From contig CACILL010000001.1 of assembly GCA_902587545.1 (NCBI GenBank), positions 460,022-524,021 of the forward strand: 64,000 bases of DNA, written 5' to 3'. The translations under genes and the position numbers were made by a program. Shown piece after piece: positions 21,940 to 31,514 of this stretch (positions within the stretch are counted from its first letter, which is position 1; each line of letters begins with the position of its first letter). The notes beneath the pieces were generated by a model, which was given only the letters and a program-made list of their open reading frames with translations, had not been told where the DNA came from and did no database searches. This DNA is from an uncultured SAR86 cluster bacterium (GTDB lineage Bacteria > Pseudomonadota > Gammaproteobacteria > Magnimaribacterales > AG-339-G14).

Positions 21940-23389
21940 ATTCTTTCCAGAAGAATGCTGTAAATAATACTAACAAAGTATAGATTTCTAATCTTCCAAG
22001 TATCATTACAAAAGCCAAAAGGACTTTCGTAAACGCATCCATTCCTGCGTAATTATAAGCTACTTCACCTAGTCCTGGACCTAAATTATTTAGACATGCC
22101 GCTATTGCAGAAAAAGCAGTTTCTGTATCTATCCCCTGCCCCATCAAGATAAAAGATCCAACCAAAAAAGTAAGCAAGTAAACTGTTAAAAATCCCCATA
22201 CGGAATCAGCAACTTCACTATTGATTTTCTTTTTGCCAATCTTTAAAGGCAAGACAAGATTAGGGTGTATGAGTTTTTTAAGCTCTCTCCTCGCATGATT
22301 TAAAAGTATTAAGCCTCTTATCGCTTTAAAGCCTCCCGCAGTTGATCCTGCACAAGCACCAATCATCCCAATAAAAATTAGCAGTTGAGGGAGGTAAGTA
22401 GGAAATGCAGTATGATCTAAAACGGTAAATCCTGTAGTTGTCGCAAACGAAGTGACTGTGAATAATGAAGATACTATTAGACTCGAAGAAATCTCAGAAC
22501 TGCTTAACCAGATAGTTATTAAGAACACAACAAAAGCAAGAAAAAGCATTTTCCAATAAAACCCGAATTCAGGATCTTTTACATAGTTGAACAATTTAAA
22601 ATTTGAAAAGGAAAGGTAATGCAGAGAAAAACTTATGCCTGAAATGAACATAAAAACAACAGCCAAAATATAAATTGTGTTGTTGTTGAAGAAGGCGAAA
22701 CTCTCGTTGTAATTAGAAAAGCCTCCAATTGCAATCGTAGTAAAAGAGTGAACTATTGCATCAAAATATTCCATTCCAGCTATGAAGTAGGACAGGAAAC
22801 AAAGCAAAGTTAGAATAAGATAGATGTAGACCAAAACCATAGCAGTCTCAGCAATTTTTGGCCTTAACTTGCTCTGATTAATAGGGCCTTGAGTTTCACC
22901 CCTATATAGCTGCATTCCACCAATCCCTAAAAGCGGCATCAGAGCAATGGCTAATACAATAATACCAAGTCCACCTATCCATTGGAGCAAGCCCCTATAA
23001 AACAGAATAGAGTAATATTCTCCGGATAAATCAGAAAATATCGTTGCACCTGTAGTTGTTAAACCTGAAGTGGCTTCAAAGTAAGCGCTTACTATGGATA
23101 AGTTGCCTTTAGTTCCAAATATAAGTGGTAAAGTTGCAAATATAGTAAAGAATAACCAAAGCAGAACGGTTAACAAAAAACCCTCTTTAACTCTTATGCC
23201 TTCATATTTCTTTTCAAAATTAACCAAATAAAGAAACGAGCCAAATGTAAGGGTAATAAAGAAGGAATAGGCAAAAGCTGCCATATTATCTTCGTTATAG
23301 ATAATTGAAACTATAATTGGTGTTAGTTGTAAAAAAGAAAAGGCGATCAAACCTATTCCCAAAACTCTAGAAATTAACCTAAACTTCAT
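21938..23389 (-). CDS. trkH: Trk potassium uptake system, membrane subunit TrkH
   Basis: K+-translocating subunit of the Trk system in the inner membrane. The 483 residues form about ten membrane helices. The four pore loops with selectivity-filter glycines are visible: TSGLTTTGATIF, TIAIGGFSNYNESF, SFATTTGFTV and CLNNLGPGLG. It is paired with trkA 31 bases upstream. One copy of the 14-bp palindrome lies within it at 23080. Confidence 0.97.
   Translation of the reverse strand: MKFRLISRVLGIGLIAFSFLQLTPIIVSIIYNEDNMAAFAYSFFITLTFGSFLYLVNFEKKYEGIRVKEGFLLTVLLWLFFTIFATLPLIFGTKGNLSIVSAYFEATSGLTTTGATIFSDLSGEYYSILFYRGLLQWIGGLGIIVLAIALMPLLGIGGMQLYRGETQGPINQSKLRPKIAETAMVLVYIYLILTLLCFLSYFIAGMEYFDAIVHSFTTIAIGGFSNYNESFAFFNNNTIYILAVVFMFISGISFSLHYLSFSNFKLFNYVKDPEFGFYWKMLFLAFVVFLITIWLSSSEISSSLIVSSLFTVTSFATTTGFTVLDHTAFPTYLPQLLIFIGMIGACAGSTAGGFKAIRGLILLNHARRELKKLIHPNLVLPLKIGKKKINSEVADSVWGFLTVYLLTFLVGSFILMGQGIDTETAFSAIAACLNNLGPGLGEVAYNYAGMDAFTKVLLAFVMILGRLEIYTLLVLFTAFFWKE
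23080..23093. repeat. 14-bp palindrome AGTAAGCGCTTACT, copy 4
   Basis: A perfect palindrome inside trkH that differs from copies 2 and 3 only in the two central bases. A partial copy (GAGAAG-CG-CTTACT) lies near 20790 inside the glycyl-tRNA synthetase gene. Confidence 0.6.
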
Positions 23390-23420
23390 TTAAAATTCTT
23401 AAAAAGCATCCAATGTCTTC

Positions 23421-24785
23421 TTAACTCATTAAACTTGTTTCTAGAGCTGGAAATAGTTTTTTATCCGATAAGAAGATAATTATATGGTCATCTTCGTGAA
23501 TTTTAACATCATGATGAGCGATTTTAACTTCTTTACCACGTATTACAGCACTTATAGTGCAACCATTTGGTAGCTTAATATCATCTATTTCCTGACCTAT
23601 GATCCTAGGAGTTGTTTCGGGGCTGGCTATTAGCTCCAAAGCTTCAGATTTACCTTTCTTAAAGGTATGGGCTCTTTCAATCTTTGCTTTAGTTATGTTT
23701 TTCAGAACAACCCCAATTGTAATCTCATTTGGAATTACAGTAATGTCTACTTCACCTTGATGAATCAAGTCTAAAAAAGATTGTTTATTCATTAAGGAAA
23801 GCACTTTTTTTGCTCCAAGTTTTTTTGCCAACAAGGAAGACATAACATTAGCTTCATCACTATCAGTGACTGCGCAGAACATATCAATCGACTCTATGCC
23901 TTCTTCAATTAATAAGTCTTCATCTGTTGAATCGCCATTTAGGACTAAAGCAGAATCTAAATTTTCAGATAAGTAATCTCCTCTTTTTCTACTTTTTTCA
24001 ATAATCTTTACAACGCTAAATTTATCTTCAAGGATCTTTGCTAATCTTCTCCCAATCTTTCCGCCACCAGCAATCATTATATTTTTGTACTTAGAATCTC
24101 TTGGTCTAATTTCGGACATTACTTTCTTTATATTTCCTTTAGCAGAGATAAAGAAAACTTCATCGCCATCTTTTATGTAATCCTCTCCACTTGGAATAAT
24201 AATCTCTTCTTCTCGATAGATAGCGGCAACTCTAGTGTCTGCATTAGGAATGTGCTCTCTTAGTTCTGAAACTTTATGACCAGTAATTGGGGCTCCTTCG
24301 ACAGCTTTTACACTCACCATCGAAGCTCGTCCATCACCAAAATCTAAAACCTGAAGAGCTCCTGGAAGCTGAACCAATTTTGAAATGTATTCAGTGATAA
24401 GAGTCTCTGGAGAAATTAAAACGTCAATCGAATATTCTCCATTTTCAAAAATCTGACTACCCTTGCCCTTAAGATATTCTCTAGCTCGAATTCGAGCCAT
24501 TGTTCTAGTTTTCTTATTGAGATGTTTAATCATCTGACAAGCAACCAAATTAACTTCATCATATTCGGTCATGGCAATAGCCAACTCTGTATCTTGAATA
24601 TTTGCGTCTTCGAGAGTTTGTGGATAGCAACAATTACCACACACAATTTTTATATCGTGTTGTTCCGACTCTTTTTCGAGTTTTTCTTCTTTAAGATCGA
24701 CGAGGGTTATGCTGTGACCATCTTCGGATAGAATTTCAGTTAATTCTGATCCTACCTGGCCGGCACCTAAAATTAAGATGTTCAA
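23421..24785 (-). CDS. trkA: Trk potassium uptake regulatory protein TrkA
   Basis: Cytoplasmic NAD(H)/nucleotide-binding gating subunit of Trk. The 454 residues contain two Rossmann (RCK N) domains, starting with LGAGQVGSEL at residue 6 and AGGGKIGRRL near 232, each followed by an RCK C domain. This is the duplicated proteobacterial form. Upstream is fmt; rsmB, usually between fmt and trkA in Gammaproteobacteria, is absent here. Confidence 0.97.
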   Translation of the reverse strand: MNILILGAGQVGSELTEILSEDGHSITLVDLKEEKLEKESEQHDIKIVCGNCCYPQTLEDANIQDTELAIAMTEYDEVNLVACQMIKHLNKKTRTMARIRAREYLKGKGSQIFENGEYSIDVLISPETLITEYISKLVQLPGALQVLDFGDGRASMVSVKAVEGAPITGHKVSELREHIPNADTRVAAIYREEEIIIPSGEDYIKDGDEVFFISAKGNIKKVMSEIRPRDSKYKNIMIAGGGKIGRRLAKILEDKFSVVKIIEKSRKRGDYLSENLDSALVLNGDSTDEDLLIEEGIESIDMFCAVTDSDEANVMSSLLAKKLGAKKVLSLMNKQSFLDLIHQGEVDITVIPNEITIGVVLKNITKAKIERAHTFKKGKSEALELIASPETTPRIIGQEIDDIKLPNGCTISAVIRGKEVKIAHHDVKIHEDDHIIIFLSDKKLFPALETSLMS

Positions 24786-24843
24786 TTATTACTCCAATAA
24801 AAATTATACTCTCAGAAAAATAATATTGTGAATTTGATTATCA

Positions 24844-25776
24844 CTATTTAAAGCTTTCATCGGAGTTAAAAAAATCTTTTGATCCATTGTAGAAACTTTT
24901 GTATTCCATTCTTTTTTTATTCTGCCTGGCAAGCTCTTTAATTTCGACACACTGATCTATTCCAGAGACTAAAAATTCTTTTTTATCAGCCTTAATAACT
25001 TTTCCAGGATCCGAAGCGGGTAGGGCATTTATTTTTGCACGGTGAATGATAATTCTTTCATTTTTATATTCTGAAAATGCACAAGGATTAGGACAAAGAC
25101 CGTTAATTTTGCCAACTATTTCTTCCGCTGATTTTGTCCAATCTATTCTAGCTTCATCTTTGGTTACTTTAGGAGCATAAGAAGATTCATTTTCATTTTG
25201 TTCTGTAAGTGAAAATGTATTTTCCTCAATAGAATCAATTACTTGTATAATATTTCTAGACGAAATATCGCTCATAATTTCTTCTAAATCTTCGGTATTC
25301 TTTCCTTCCTCAATAGGAAATTTTACGCTGGTTACAATTGGACCCGTATCTAGACCAGCATCCATTTTCATGAATGTAATTCCTGTTTCTCGGTCGCAGT
25401 TAATTATGCTTCTTTGAATTGGAGCTGCACCTCTGTACTTAGGCAATAAAGAAGTATGAATGTTAAAGCTTCCATGTTTTGCCACATTCAAAAGTTCTTC
25501 ACTAATGATGTGTCCAAAAGCAAAGACAAGAAGAAGATCAATATCGAGTTTTTCCAAGGTAGGTCTGAACTTTTTATCTTTGATTTCATCATATGAAAAA
25601 ATTTTAATTTTTTTCTCTTCCGCAAAAACTCTAATTGGACTTTTAACAAATTTTAAACCTCTACCCGAACGTTTTTCTTCTGCACAAATTACTCCAACTA
25701 AATCGTGTTCAGATTCGTAGAGCGTTTCTAAAGTTTTAAGAGCAATTTTTGGCGTAGCAGCAAATAGGATTTTCAT
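24844..25776 (-). CDS. fmt: Methionyl-tRNA formyltransferase
   Basis: Transfers a formyl group from 10-formyl-tetrahydrofolate to initiator Met-tRNA. The 310 residues carry the folate-binding SLLPKYRGAAPIQ near residue 110 and the family start MKILFAATPKIALKTLE. The C-terminal tRNA-binding domain is present and of normal length. Its ATG overlaps the def stop by one base, the conserved def-fmt pair. Confidence 0.98.
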   Translation of the reverse strand: MKILFAATPKIALKTLETLYESEHDLVGVICAEEKRSGRGLKFVKSPIRVFAEEKKIKIFSYDEIKDKKFRPTLEKLDIDLLLVFAFGHIISEELLNVAKHGSFNIHTSLLPKYRGAAPIQRSIINCDRETGITFMKMDAGLDTGPIVTSVKFPIEEGKNTEDLEEIMSDISSRNIIQVIDSIEENTFSLTEQNENESSYAPKVTKDEARIDWTKSAEEIVGKINGLCPNPCAFSEYKNERIIIHRAKINALPASDPGKVIKADKKEFLVSGIDQCVEIKELARQNKKRMEYKSFYNGSKDFFNSDESFK

Positions 25777-26273
25777 TATTTCTGTTTGACAATTTTATTT
25801 CGGATTCTTCTTCTTTTCAGTTCAGAAATATGATCAACGAATAGCCGACCATTGAGGTGATCAAGTTCATGCTGGACAACTTTGGTCAATAGTCCTTCGG
25901 GTTTAATCTCTTGTTTTTTTCCATTTAGGTCTTGATAGGTGAGCTTAATATCTGATGGTCTAGAAATTTTCTCAAAAAAACCCGGAACACTTAAACAGCC
26001 TTCATCGTAATCCTCAGTTTTAGAAGGATCCAAAATTTGGATTGCAGGATTGACGATTACTAAAGGTTCATTTTTTTCTGGACTGATGTCGATGACTGCT
26101 ACTTGTTTAGCAACACCAATTTGAGTTGCAGCCAGACCAATGCCATTTACAGAGTGCATGGTTTCGAACATATCGTCCGTTAAAGTTTTCAACTCGTCAT
26201 CAAAACTTTCGACAGGCTTTGCTTTAATACGCAAATCTTGATCAGGAAATTTTAAAATTTTTCTAATTGCCAC
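25776..26273 (-). CDS. def: Peptide deformylase
   Basis: Metalloenzyme removing the formyl group from nascent proteins. The 165 residues contain all three motifs: GIGLAATQIG near 45-54, EGCLSVPG near 92 with the metal-binding Cys, and QHELDHLNG near 134 with the two His ligands and catalytic Glu. It is divergent from purE across a 61-base gap that must hold both promoters. Confidence 0.98.
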   Translation of the reverse strand: MAIRKILKFPDQDLRIKAKPVESFDDELKTLTDDMFETMHSVNGIGLAATQIGVAKQVAVIDISPEKNEPLVIVNPAIQILDPSKTEDYDEGCLSVPGFFEKISRPSDIKLTYQDLNGKKQEIKPEGLLTKVVQHELDHLNGRLFVDHISELKRRRIRNKIVKQK

Positions 26274-26334
26274 GATTGTTATTCAATTTATTTTTATCAT
26301 CTGTAAAATAACATTTTAGTTAAGGAGATCAAAA

Positions 26335-26820
26335 ATGAAAGTTTCAATTGTCATGGGTTCAAAATCAGATTTAGATTTAGCAAAAGCTGCTGGAGAAATT
26401 CTCGATACGCTCGACGTTCCATACACAATAAATATTTTAAGCGCGCACAGAACACCAGAGTTATTGCATGCCCACATAGATGAGGCAATAGCAGATGGAG
26501 TCAGAGTTTTTATTGGCATTGCAGGTTTGGCCGCTCACTTGGCAGGAAATGTTGCTTCCAAAACCACTTTACCAGTAATAGGCGTGCCTGGAGACGGCGG
26601 ACCTTTGAACGGATTTGATGCTCTTTTATCTACTGTGCAAATGCCTAAGGGCGTGCCAGTTGCAACGGTTGCTATTGGTAAAGCTGGGGCAATAAATGCA
26701 GGATATTTAGCTGCTCAAATGTTATCCACAGGGAACGAGGAACTCGCTGAAAAGGTAAAAAACCTCAGAGAAGAGCAAAAAGAGGCTTTAAAAAAGGAAA
26801 ACGAGGAGCTTCAAAGCTAA
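26335..26820 (+). CDS. purE: N5-carboxyaminoimidazole ribonucleotide mutase PurE
   Basis: Class I PurE, converting N5-CAIR to CAIR in purine synthesis. The 161 residues include GSKSDLD near the N-terminus, SAHRTPE near 42-48 and GIAGLAAHLAG near 63. The purK partner is not adjacent. A good ribosome-binding site (AAGGAG) precedes ATG at 26335. A perfect DnaA-box 9-mer at 26722 inside the gene is probably chance. Confidence 0.97.
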   Translation: MKVSIVMGSKSDLDLAKAAGEILDTLDVPYTINILSAHRTPELLHAHIDEAIADGVRVFIGIAGLAAHLAGNVASKTTLPVIGVPGDGGPLNGFDALLSTVQMPKGVPVATVAIGKAGAINAGYLAAQMLSTGNEELAEKVKNLREEQKEALKKENEELQS

Positions 26821-26833
26821 ATTATTAAGGAAA

Positions 26834-27337
26834 ATGATTTACGCATACCCAACTGAGGGAGTTTGGGGCTTAGGTTGTCTGCCTGATTCAGAAGAAGATG
26901 TAAAAAAAATTTGTTTCCTTAAACAAAGAACCTTAGACAAAGGGTTAATTTTAGTTTCAGGACATTTTTCCCATTTTGATGCTTACCTATCACATTTGTC
27001 TGAAGATTTGATAAACAAAACGAAAAGTAAGTGGCCTGGAGCTCATACTTGGTTGGTTCCAGCAAACGATAATGTTCCCTCTTGGATAAAAGGCGATAGC
27101 GACTTTGTGGCTTTGAGGCAAAGCGTTCATCCTTCAATTATTGAACTCTCTGAAAAGTTAAATAGCGTTATCACATCTACTTCAGCGAATATTTCATCAG
27201 AACCTCCAGCAAAAAATGCTGATGAAGTTAGAAACTTATTTGGAGATGAGGTATCTATATTGGAAGGAGAGCTTGGCGGAGCAGATAAACCTACTCCAAT
27301 ACAAAATTTAATAACTGATGAATGGATAAGAAATTGA
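26834..27337 (+). CDS. tsaC: L-threonylcarbamoyladenylate synthase TsaC
   Basis: Makes threonylcarbamoyl-AMP for the t6A modification of tRNAs reading ANN codons (YrdC/Sua5 family). The 167 residues include YPTEGVWGLGCLP at the very N-terminus, LKQRTLDKGLILV and TSTSANISSEPPA. It is about 20 residues shorter than the Escherichia coli protein, missing most of the helix before YPTE. AAGGA just before ATG 26834 supports this start. It overlaps aroE by 16 bases. Confidence 0.93.
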   Translation: MIYAYPTEGVWGLGCLPDSEEDVKKICFLKQRTLDKGLILVSGHFSHFDAYLSHLSEDLINKTKSKWPGAHTWLVPANDNVPSWIKGDSDFVALRQSVHPSIIELSEKLNSVITSTSANISSEPPAKNADEVRNLFGDEVSILEGELGGADKPTPIQNLITDEWIRN

Positions 27338-28170
27338 AACTCGCCGTTATAGGCAAGCCAATTAGTCACTCAAAGTCTCCTGAGATTCATCAAGACTTTG
27401 CCAGTCAATTTGATACGAAAATTGAATTCAAAAAAGACGAAGTTACACCAGAAACTTTAGAAACATGGCTTGCCGACTTTTTTAAGGATGCCGGTAAAGG
27501 GGTTTCCATAACACTGCCTCTTAAAGAAGCGGCTCTAAATTACGCAGATGAAATTTCTGATCGAGCCAGGCTCGCTTCAGCGTGCAATGTCATTTACTCG
27601 AAAGACGAAAAGATATTTGCAGACTGTACCGATGGTTTTGGTCTAATCAAAGATCTAGAAGAAAATTTAAAAGTTTCTTTAGAGGATAAGAAAATATTGA
27701 TTTTGGGAGCTGGAGGAGCTGCTCGTGGAATTATTCCTTCCATCATCGAAAAAAAACCAGCGAAGCTGAAAGTGGCTAATAGAACTGAAAGCAAAGCTCT
27801 TTTATTAAGAGAAGACTTAGAAGCAAAGGTTAATCTAAAAGAAAAGAACACAATATTTGAAGCTGGAGACCTTTCGGATGACTTTTTGTTGGATGATTCC
27901 TATGATCTTGTTATCAACTCAACTTCAATTTCAACGCAAGCTGGAGAATCCTTAGGGCTTCCGAAAGACTTATTTACAGGGACAAAGCTAGCATACGATC
28001 TCTTTTATTCTGCTAAAAAGACAGCCTTTATGCAGGATGCCTTAGCAGCTGGAGCTGAAAAAGTATCGGATGGATGGGGCATGCTGGTTGAGCAGGGCGC
28101 AGAGTCATTTAGATTATGGACTAATCTTATTCCAGATACTTCTAGATTGCTGGAAAAGCCTATTGATTAA
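27322..28170 (+). CDS. aroE: Shikimate dehydrogenase (NADP+)
   Basis: Reduces 3-dehydroshikimate in aromatic amino acid synthesis. The 282 residues show the substrate-binding start VIGKPISHSKSPEIHQDF, the catalytic lysine in ITLPLKEAA near 70, DCTDGFGL near 105 and the NADP motif LGAGGAARGI near 132. The residue before TDG is Cys rather than the common Asn. The order tsaC-aroE is conserved near the origin in related bacteria. Confidence 0.97.
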   Translation: MDKKLKLAVIGKPISHSKSPEIHQDFASQFDTKIEFKKDEVTPETLETWLADFFKDAGKGVSITLPLKEAALNYADEISDRARLASACNVIYSKDEKIFADCTDGFGLIKDLEENLKVSLEDKKILILGAGGAARGIIPSIIEKKPAKLKVANRTESKALLLREDLEAKVNLKEKNTIFEAGDLSDDFLLDDSYDLVINSTSISTQAGESLGLPKDLFTGTKLAYDLFYSAKKTAFMQDALAAGAEKVSDGWGMLVEQGAESFRLWTNLIPDTSRLLEKPID

Positions 28171-28223
28171 GGCTTATTCATATATAATTCTTGCACGTAA
28201 CGCCCACAAAAAAACTTTTTGAG

Positions 28224-29357
28224 ATGTATTTGAAAAAACTTATTATGTGCCTCACGGCATTGTTCTTAGCGCCTCTGTCTTTTTCGGCCTGGGACGACAT
28301 CAATATGACCCCTGGCGTTAACGCCATTGCCCAAGAAATCTTTGGTTTACACATGACGATTTTTTGGATTTGTGTCGTCATTGGTGCATTGGTTTTGGGC
28401 TTCATGGTTTTCCTTATTATCAAGTATCGTAAGAAAGAAGGCGTTGAACCTGCCGATTTTGATGATAACCCAAAATTAGAACTTACTTGGACAATATTGT
28501 TTGCGGTCATTTTGGTTGGTATGGCAATTCCTGCTACTACCACCATGATCAAGGCTTACGATGACGAAGAGGGTGACATCAACATTCTGATCACCGGCCA
28601 TCAGTGGAAGTGGCAGTATGAATATATGGAAGATGAGGTGAGTTTTTTCAGTAACCTCCTGACTTCTCTCGATGCAAGAAACAACATCGCGCCCAAAACG
28701 GAAAACTATCTTTTGGAGGTCGATGAGCCTTTGGTTATTCCGGTCAACAAAAGAGTAAGATTTTTAATCACTGCTAACGACGTAATCCATTCTTGGTGGG
28801 TTCCAGATTTTGCCGTGAAGCAAGATGCCATTCCTGGATTTATTAATACCGCTTGGACTTATGTTGATGAGCCTGGCGTATATCGTGGACAATGTACCGA
28901 GCTATGTGGGGTTTACCATGGGTATATGCCGATTGTAGTCAAAGCAGTGTCGGATTCTGAATACAAAGATTTTATTCAAGGAAAAAGAGATTTGAAAGCC
29001 CAACAAGCTCTTCTCACAGAAAAACTCTGGGAAACAGATGAGCTATTTGCGATTGGCGAAGAAGTCTATTTAAAAAATTGTGTGGCTTGTCACCAAGTTA
29101 ACGGTGCAGGTATTCCGCCAGTTTTCCCTGCTTTAGCTGGCAGTGAAATTGTCATGAACGATAAAGGCAGACAAGTAGAGATTTTAATGGAAGGTGTTCA
29201 AGGTGCAGCGATGCAATCTTATGCAGAACAACTTACCGAAGTAGAAATTGCAGCAGTGATTACTTACACCCGAAAGGCATGGGGTAATGACGCTGGAGGC
29301 GACGGCGAAATTGTCGTGCCAAAAGAAATTTTAGATTATAAAAACAACAAACTATAA
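28224..29357 (+). CDS. coxB: Cytochrome c oxidase subunit II with fused cytochrome c domain
   Basis: Electron-entry subunit of an aa3-type terminal oxidase. The 377 residues start with a signal peptide ending in LSFSA, then two membrane helices (about 45-65 and 85-105). The CuA domain has HSWW near residue 188 and CTELCGVYHGYM near 223-234. A C-terminal cytochrome c domain has CVACH near 286 and an axial Met in GAAMQSY, so this is a caa3-like subunit. I start at ATG 28224; a TTG 33 bases upstream adds residues that spoil the signal peptide. It is the first gene of the cox cluster. Confidence 0.97.
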   Translation: MYLKKLIMCLTALFLAPLSFSAWDDINMTPGVNAIAQEIFGLHMTIFWICVVIGALVLGFMVFLIIKYRKKEGVEPADFDDNPKLELTWTILFAVILVGMAIPATTTMIKAYDDEEGDINILITGHQWKWQYEYMEDEVSFFSNLLTSLDARNNIAPKTENYLLEVDEPLVIPVNKRVRFLITANDVIHSWWVPDFAVKQDAIPGFINTAWTYVDEPGVYRGQCTELCGVYHGYMPIVVKAVSDSEYKDFIQGKRDLKAQQALLTEKLWETDELFAIGEEVYLKNCVACHQVNGAGIPPVFPALAGSEIVMNDKGRQVEILMEGVQGAAMQSYAEQLTEVEIAAVITYTRKAWGNDAGGDGEIVVPKEILDYKNNKL

Positions 29358-29373
29358 AAAGGAGCTTTAAGAA

Positions 29374-30975
29374 ATGAGCGCAGTAATAGAAGGACATCAC
29401 GACGATCATCATCATGGTCCGGCCAAGGGCATAACCCGTTGGCTTTACACCACTAACCATAAGGACATTGGTTCACTATATTTATGGTTTAGTTTCATCA
29501 TGCTTTTCATTGGTGGAGCAATGGCTATGGTCATTAGGGCTGAGCTTTTTGAGCCTGGAAGTCAGATTGTTTCTCCAGAATTTTACAACCAAATGGTAAC
29601 AAACCATGGATTGATCATGGTATTTGGTGTAATCATGCCTGCTTTTGTTGGTCTGGCTAATTGGCTAATCCCAATGCAAATTGGTGCGCCGGACATGGCT
29701 TTGCCAAGATTGAATAACCTAAGCTTTTGGATTTTACCTGCTGCTTTTGGAGTTTTACTTGCTACTTTCTTTATGGAAGGTGGAGCGCCAAATTTTGGTT
29801 GGACTTTTTATGCGCCTTTATCAACTGAATATGCACCACCTACAGTAACTTACTTTATCTTTGCAGTACACATTATGGGAGCCTCTTCTATCATGGGCTC
29901 AATCAATGTCATAACCACAATTTTGAACATGAGAGCACCGGGCATGACTCTTATGAAAATGCCTCTATTTGTATGGTCTTGGTTAATTACTGCTTACTTA
30001 TTAATAGCAGTGATGCCGGTTCTAGCTGGGGCAGTGACAATGATGTTAATGGACATCCATTTTGGCACCAGTTTCTTTAAAGCCGGCGGTGGAGGAGATC
30101 CAGTTTTATTTCAACACATATTCTGGTTCTTTGGTCACCCTGAGGTCTACATCATGATCTTGCCAGCCTTTGGAATTGTGTCTCATATTATTGAAACTTT
30201 TTCTAGAAAGCCTATTTTTGGATACGACTCCATGGTCTATGCGATAGCCTCAATTGCGCTACTATCTTTTGTAGTTTGGGCGCATCATATGTTCACGGTT
30301 GGAATGCCAATAGCTGGAGAACTATTCTTTATGTACTCCACCATGCTAATTGCGATCCCAACTGGAGTGAAAGTTTTCAACTGGCTTTCTACTATGTTCA
30401 AAGGTTCGCTAACTTTTGAAACACCAATGCTTTTTGCAATCGCATTTGTGGCATTGTTTACCATTGGTGGCTTATCAGGTTTGATGTTGGCAATTGCTCC
30501 AGCAGATTTTCAATACCATGATACTTATTTTGTTGTCGCTCACTTCCATTATGTATTGGTCCCAGGAGCGTTATTCTCAATCATTGCTGCTGTATATTAT
30601 TGGCTTCCGAAATGGACCGGTTACATGTATGACGAATTTATGGGCAAAACTCATTTTTGGTTATCTTTTGTCTCAGTAAATTTAACTTTCTTCCCGATGC
30701 ATTTTGTAGGCCTTGCCGGCATGCCAAGAAGAATTCCAGATTATGCTATGCAATTTGCTGACTACAACATGATAGTTAGTGTTGGAGCGTTTTTGTTTGG
30801 ATTATCACAGCTACTCTTCTTATATGTAGTTCTGAAAGCAATCTTTTACGGTAAAAAAGCTACCGGTCAAGTATGGGAAGGCGCACAAGGTCTTGAGTGG
30901 ACTCTAAATTCACCGCCTGCTTACCATACCTTTGAAACTCCTCCTAACTTAGAGGCTGGAGAAGCTAAAGGCTAA
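29374..30975 (+). CDS. coxA: Cytochrome c oxidase subunit I
   Basis: Catalytic subunit with heme a and the heme a3-CuB centre, about 12 membrane helices, 533 residues. Ligands visible: TNHGLIMVFG (heme a), FGHPEVYIMILP (CuB His, cross-linked Tyr and the Glu of the D-channel), WAHHMF (CuB) and VAHFHYVLVPG (hemes a3 and a). The Glu marks an A1-type proton-pumping oxidase. An AAGGAG ribosome-binding site precedes the start. The N-terminus is histidine-rich (GHHDDHHHG), perhaps binding metal (inference). Confidence 0.99.
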   Translation: MSAVIEGHHDDHHHGPAKGITRWLYTTNHKDIGSLYLWFSFIMLFIGGAMAMVIRAELFEPGSQIVSPEFYNQMVTNHGLIMVFGVIMPAFVGLANWLIPMQIGAPDMALPRLNNLSFWILPAAFGVLLATFFMEGGAPNFGWTFYAPLSTEYAPPTVTYFIFAVHIMGASSIMGSINVITTILNMRAPGMTLMKMPLFVWSWLITAYLLIAVMPVLAGAVTMMLMDIHFGTSFFKAGGGGDPVLFQHIFWFFGHPEVYIMILPAFGIVSHIIETFSRKPIFGYDSMVYAIASIALLSFVVWAHHMFTVGMPIAGELFFMYSTMLIAIPTGVKVFNWLSTMFKGSLTFETPMLFAIAFVALFTIGGLSGLMLAIAPADFQYHDTYFVVAHFHYVLVPGALFSIIAAVYYWLPKWTGYMYDEFMGKTHFWLSFVSVNLTFFPMHFVGLAGMPRRIPDYAMQFADYNMIVSVGAFLFGLSQLLFLYVVLKAIFYGKKATGQVWEGAQGLEWTLNSPPAYHTFETPPNLEAGEAKG

Positions 30976-30976
30976 A

Positions 30977-31513
30977 ATGAGCAGTATTAAAAAAAGCGTT
31001 TCGAAACTTTTTTTAGCAACTGTTGGAATGTTTTTATTTGGTTTTGCCTTAGTACCAATTTATGACGTGTTCTGTGAAATCACAGGACTGAATGGAAAAG
31101 TTACTGGACCTACTTTTTCCGAGTATGAGGATATTGGTAACCGTGAAATAAAAATCACTTTTACCACTACCAACAACAATGACATGCCATGGTTTTTTGA
31201 TTCAGACAGATCTCAAATGAAAGTAAAGACTGGCGAGCAAAATTTAATGTCCTATGTTTTTACCAACACCACTGATAAGCCAATGATTGCTCAAGCAATT
31301 CCCAGTGTTTCTCCAGGTAAGGGGGCGCAATATTTTCACAAAACAGAGTGTTTCTGTTTTGAGCAACAATACCTTGAGCCCGGTGAGAGCATTTCGATCC
31401 CTTTGAAATTTGTCATCGATCCCGATTTGCCAGCAGATATTTCTTCTTTGGCTTTGGGGTATACTTTATTTGATATCACAAAAGATCAAATGACGAAACA
31501 AGCGAGTAACTAA
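30977..31513 (+). CDS. ctaG: Cytochrome c oxidase assembly protein CtaG/Cox11
   Basis: Membrane-anchored copper chaperone that delivers CuB to CoxA. The 178 residues have one N-terminal membrane helix (about 8-28) and a periplasmic domain with the copper-binding ECFCFEQQYL and PGES motifs. It lies between coxA and coxC with one-base gaps, as in most proteobacterial cox operons. Confidence 0.97.
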   Translation: MSSIKKSVSKLFLATVGMFLFGFALVPIYDVFCEITGLNGKVTGPTFSEYEDIGNREIKITFTTTNNNDMPWFFDSDRSQMKVKTGEQNLMSYVFTNTTDKPMIAQAIPSVSPGKGAQYFHKTECFCFEQQYLEPGESISIPLKFVIDPDLPADISSLALGYTLFDITKDQMTKQASN

Positions 31514-31514
31514 T

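Noticed and set aside
26722-26730. Perfect DnaA box TTATCCACA inside purE
   Set aside because: A single 9-mer is expected about once per window by chance and no other box is near.
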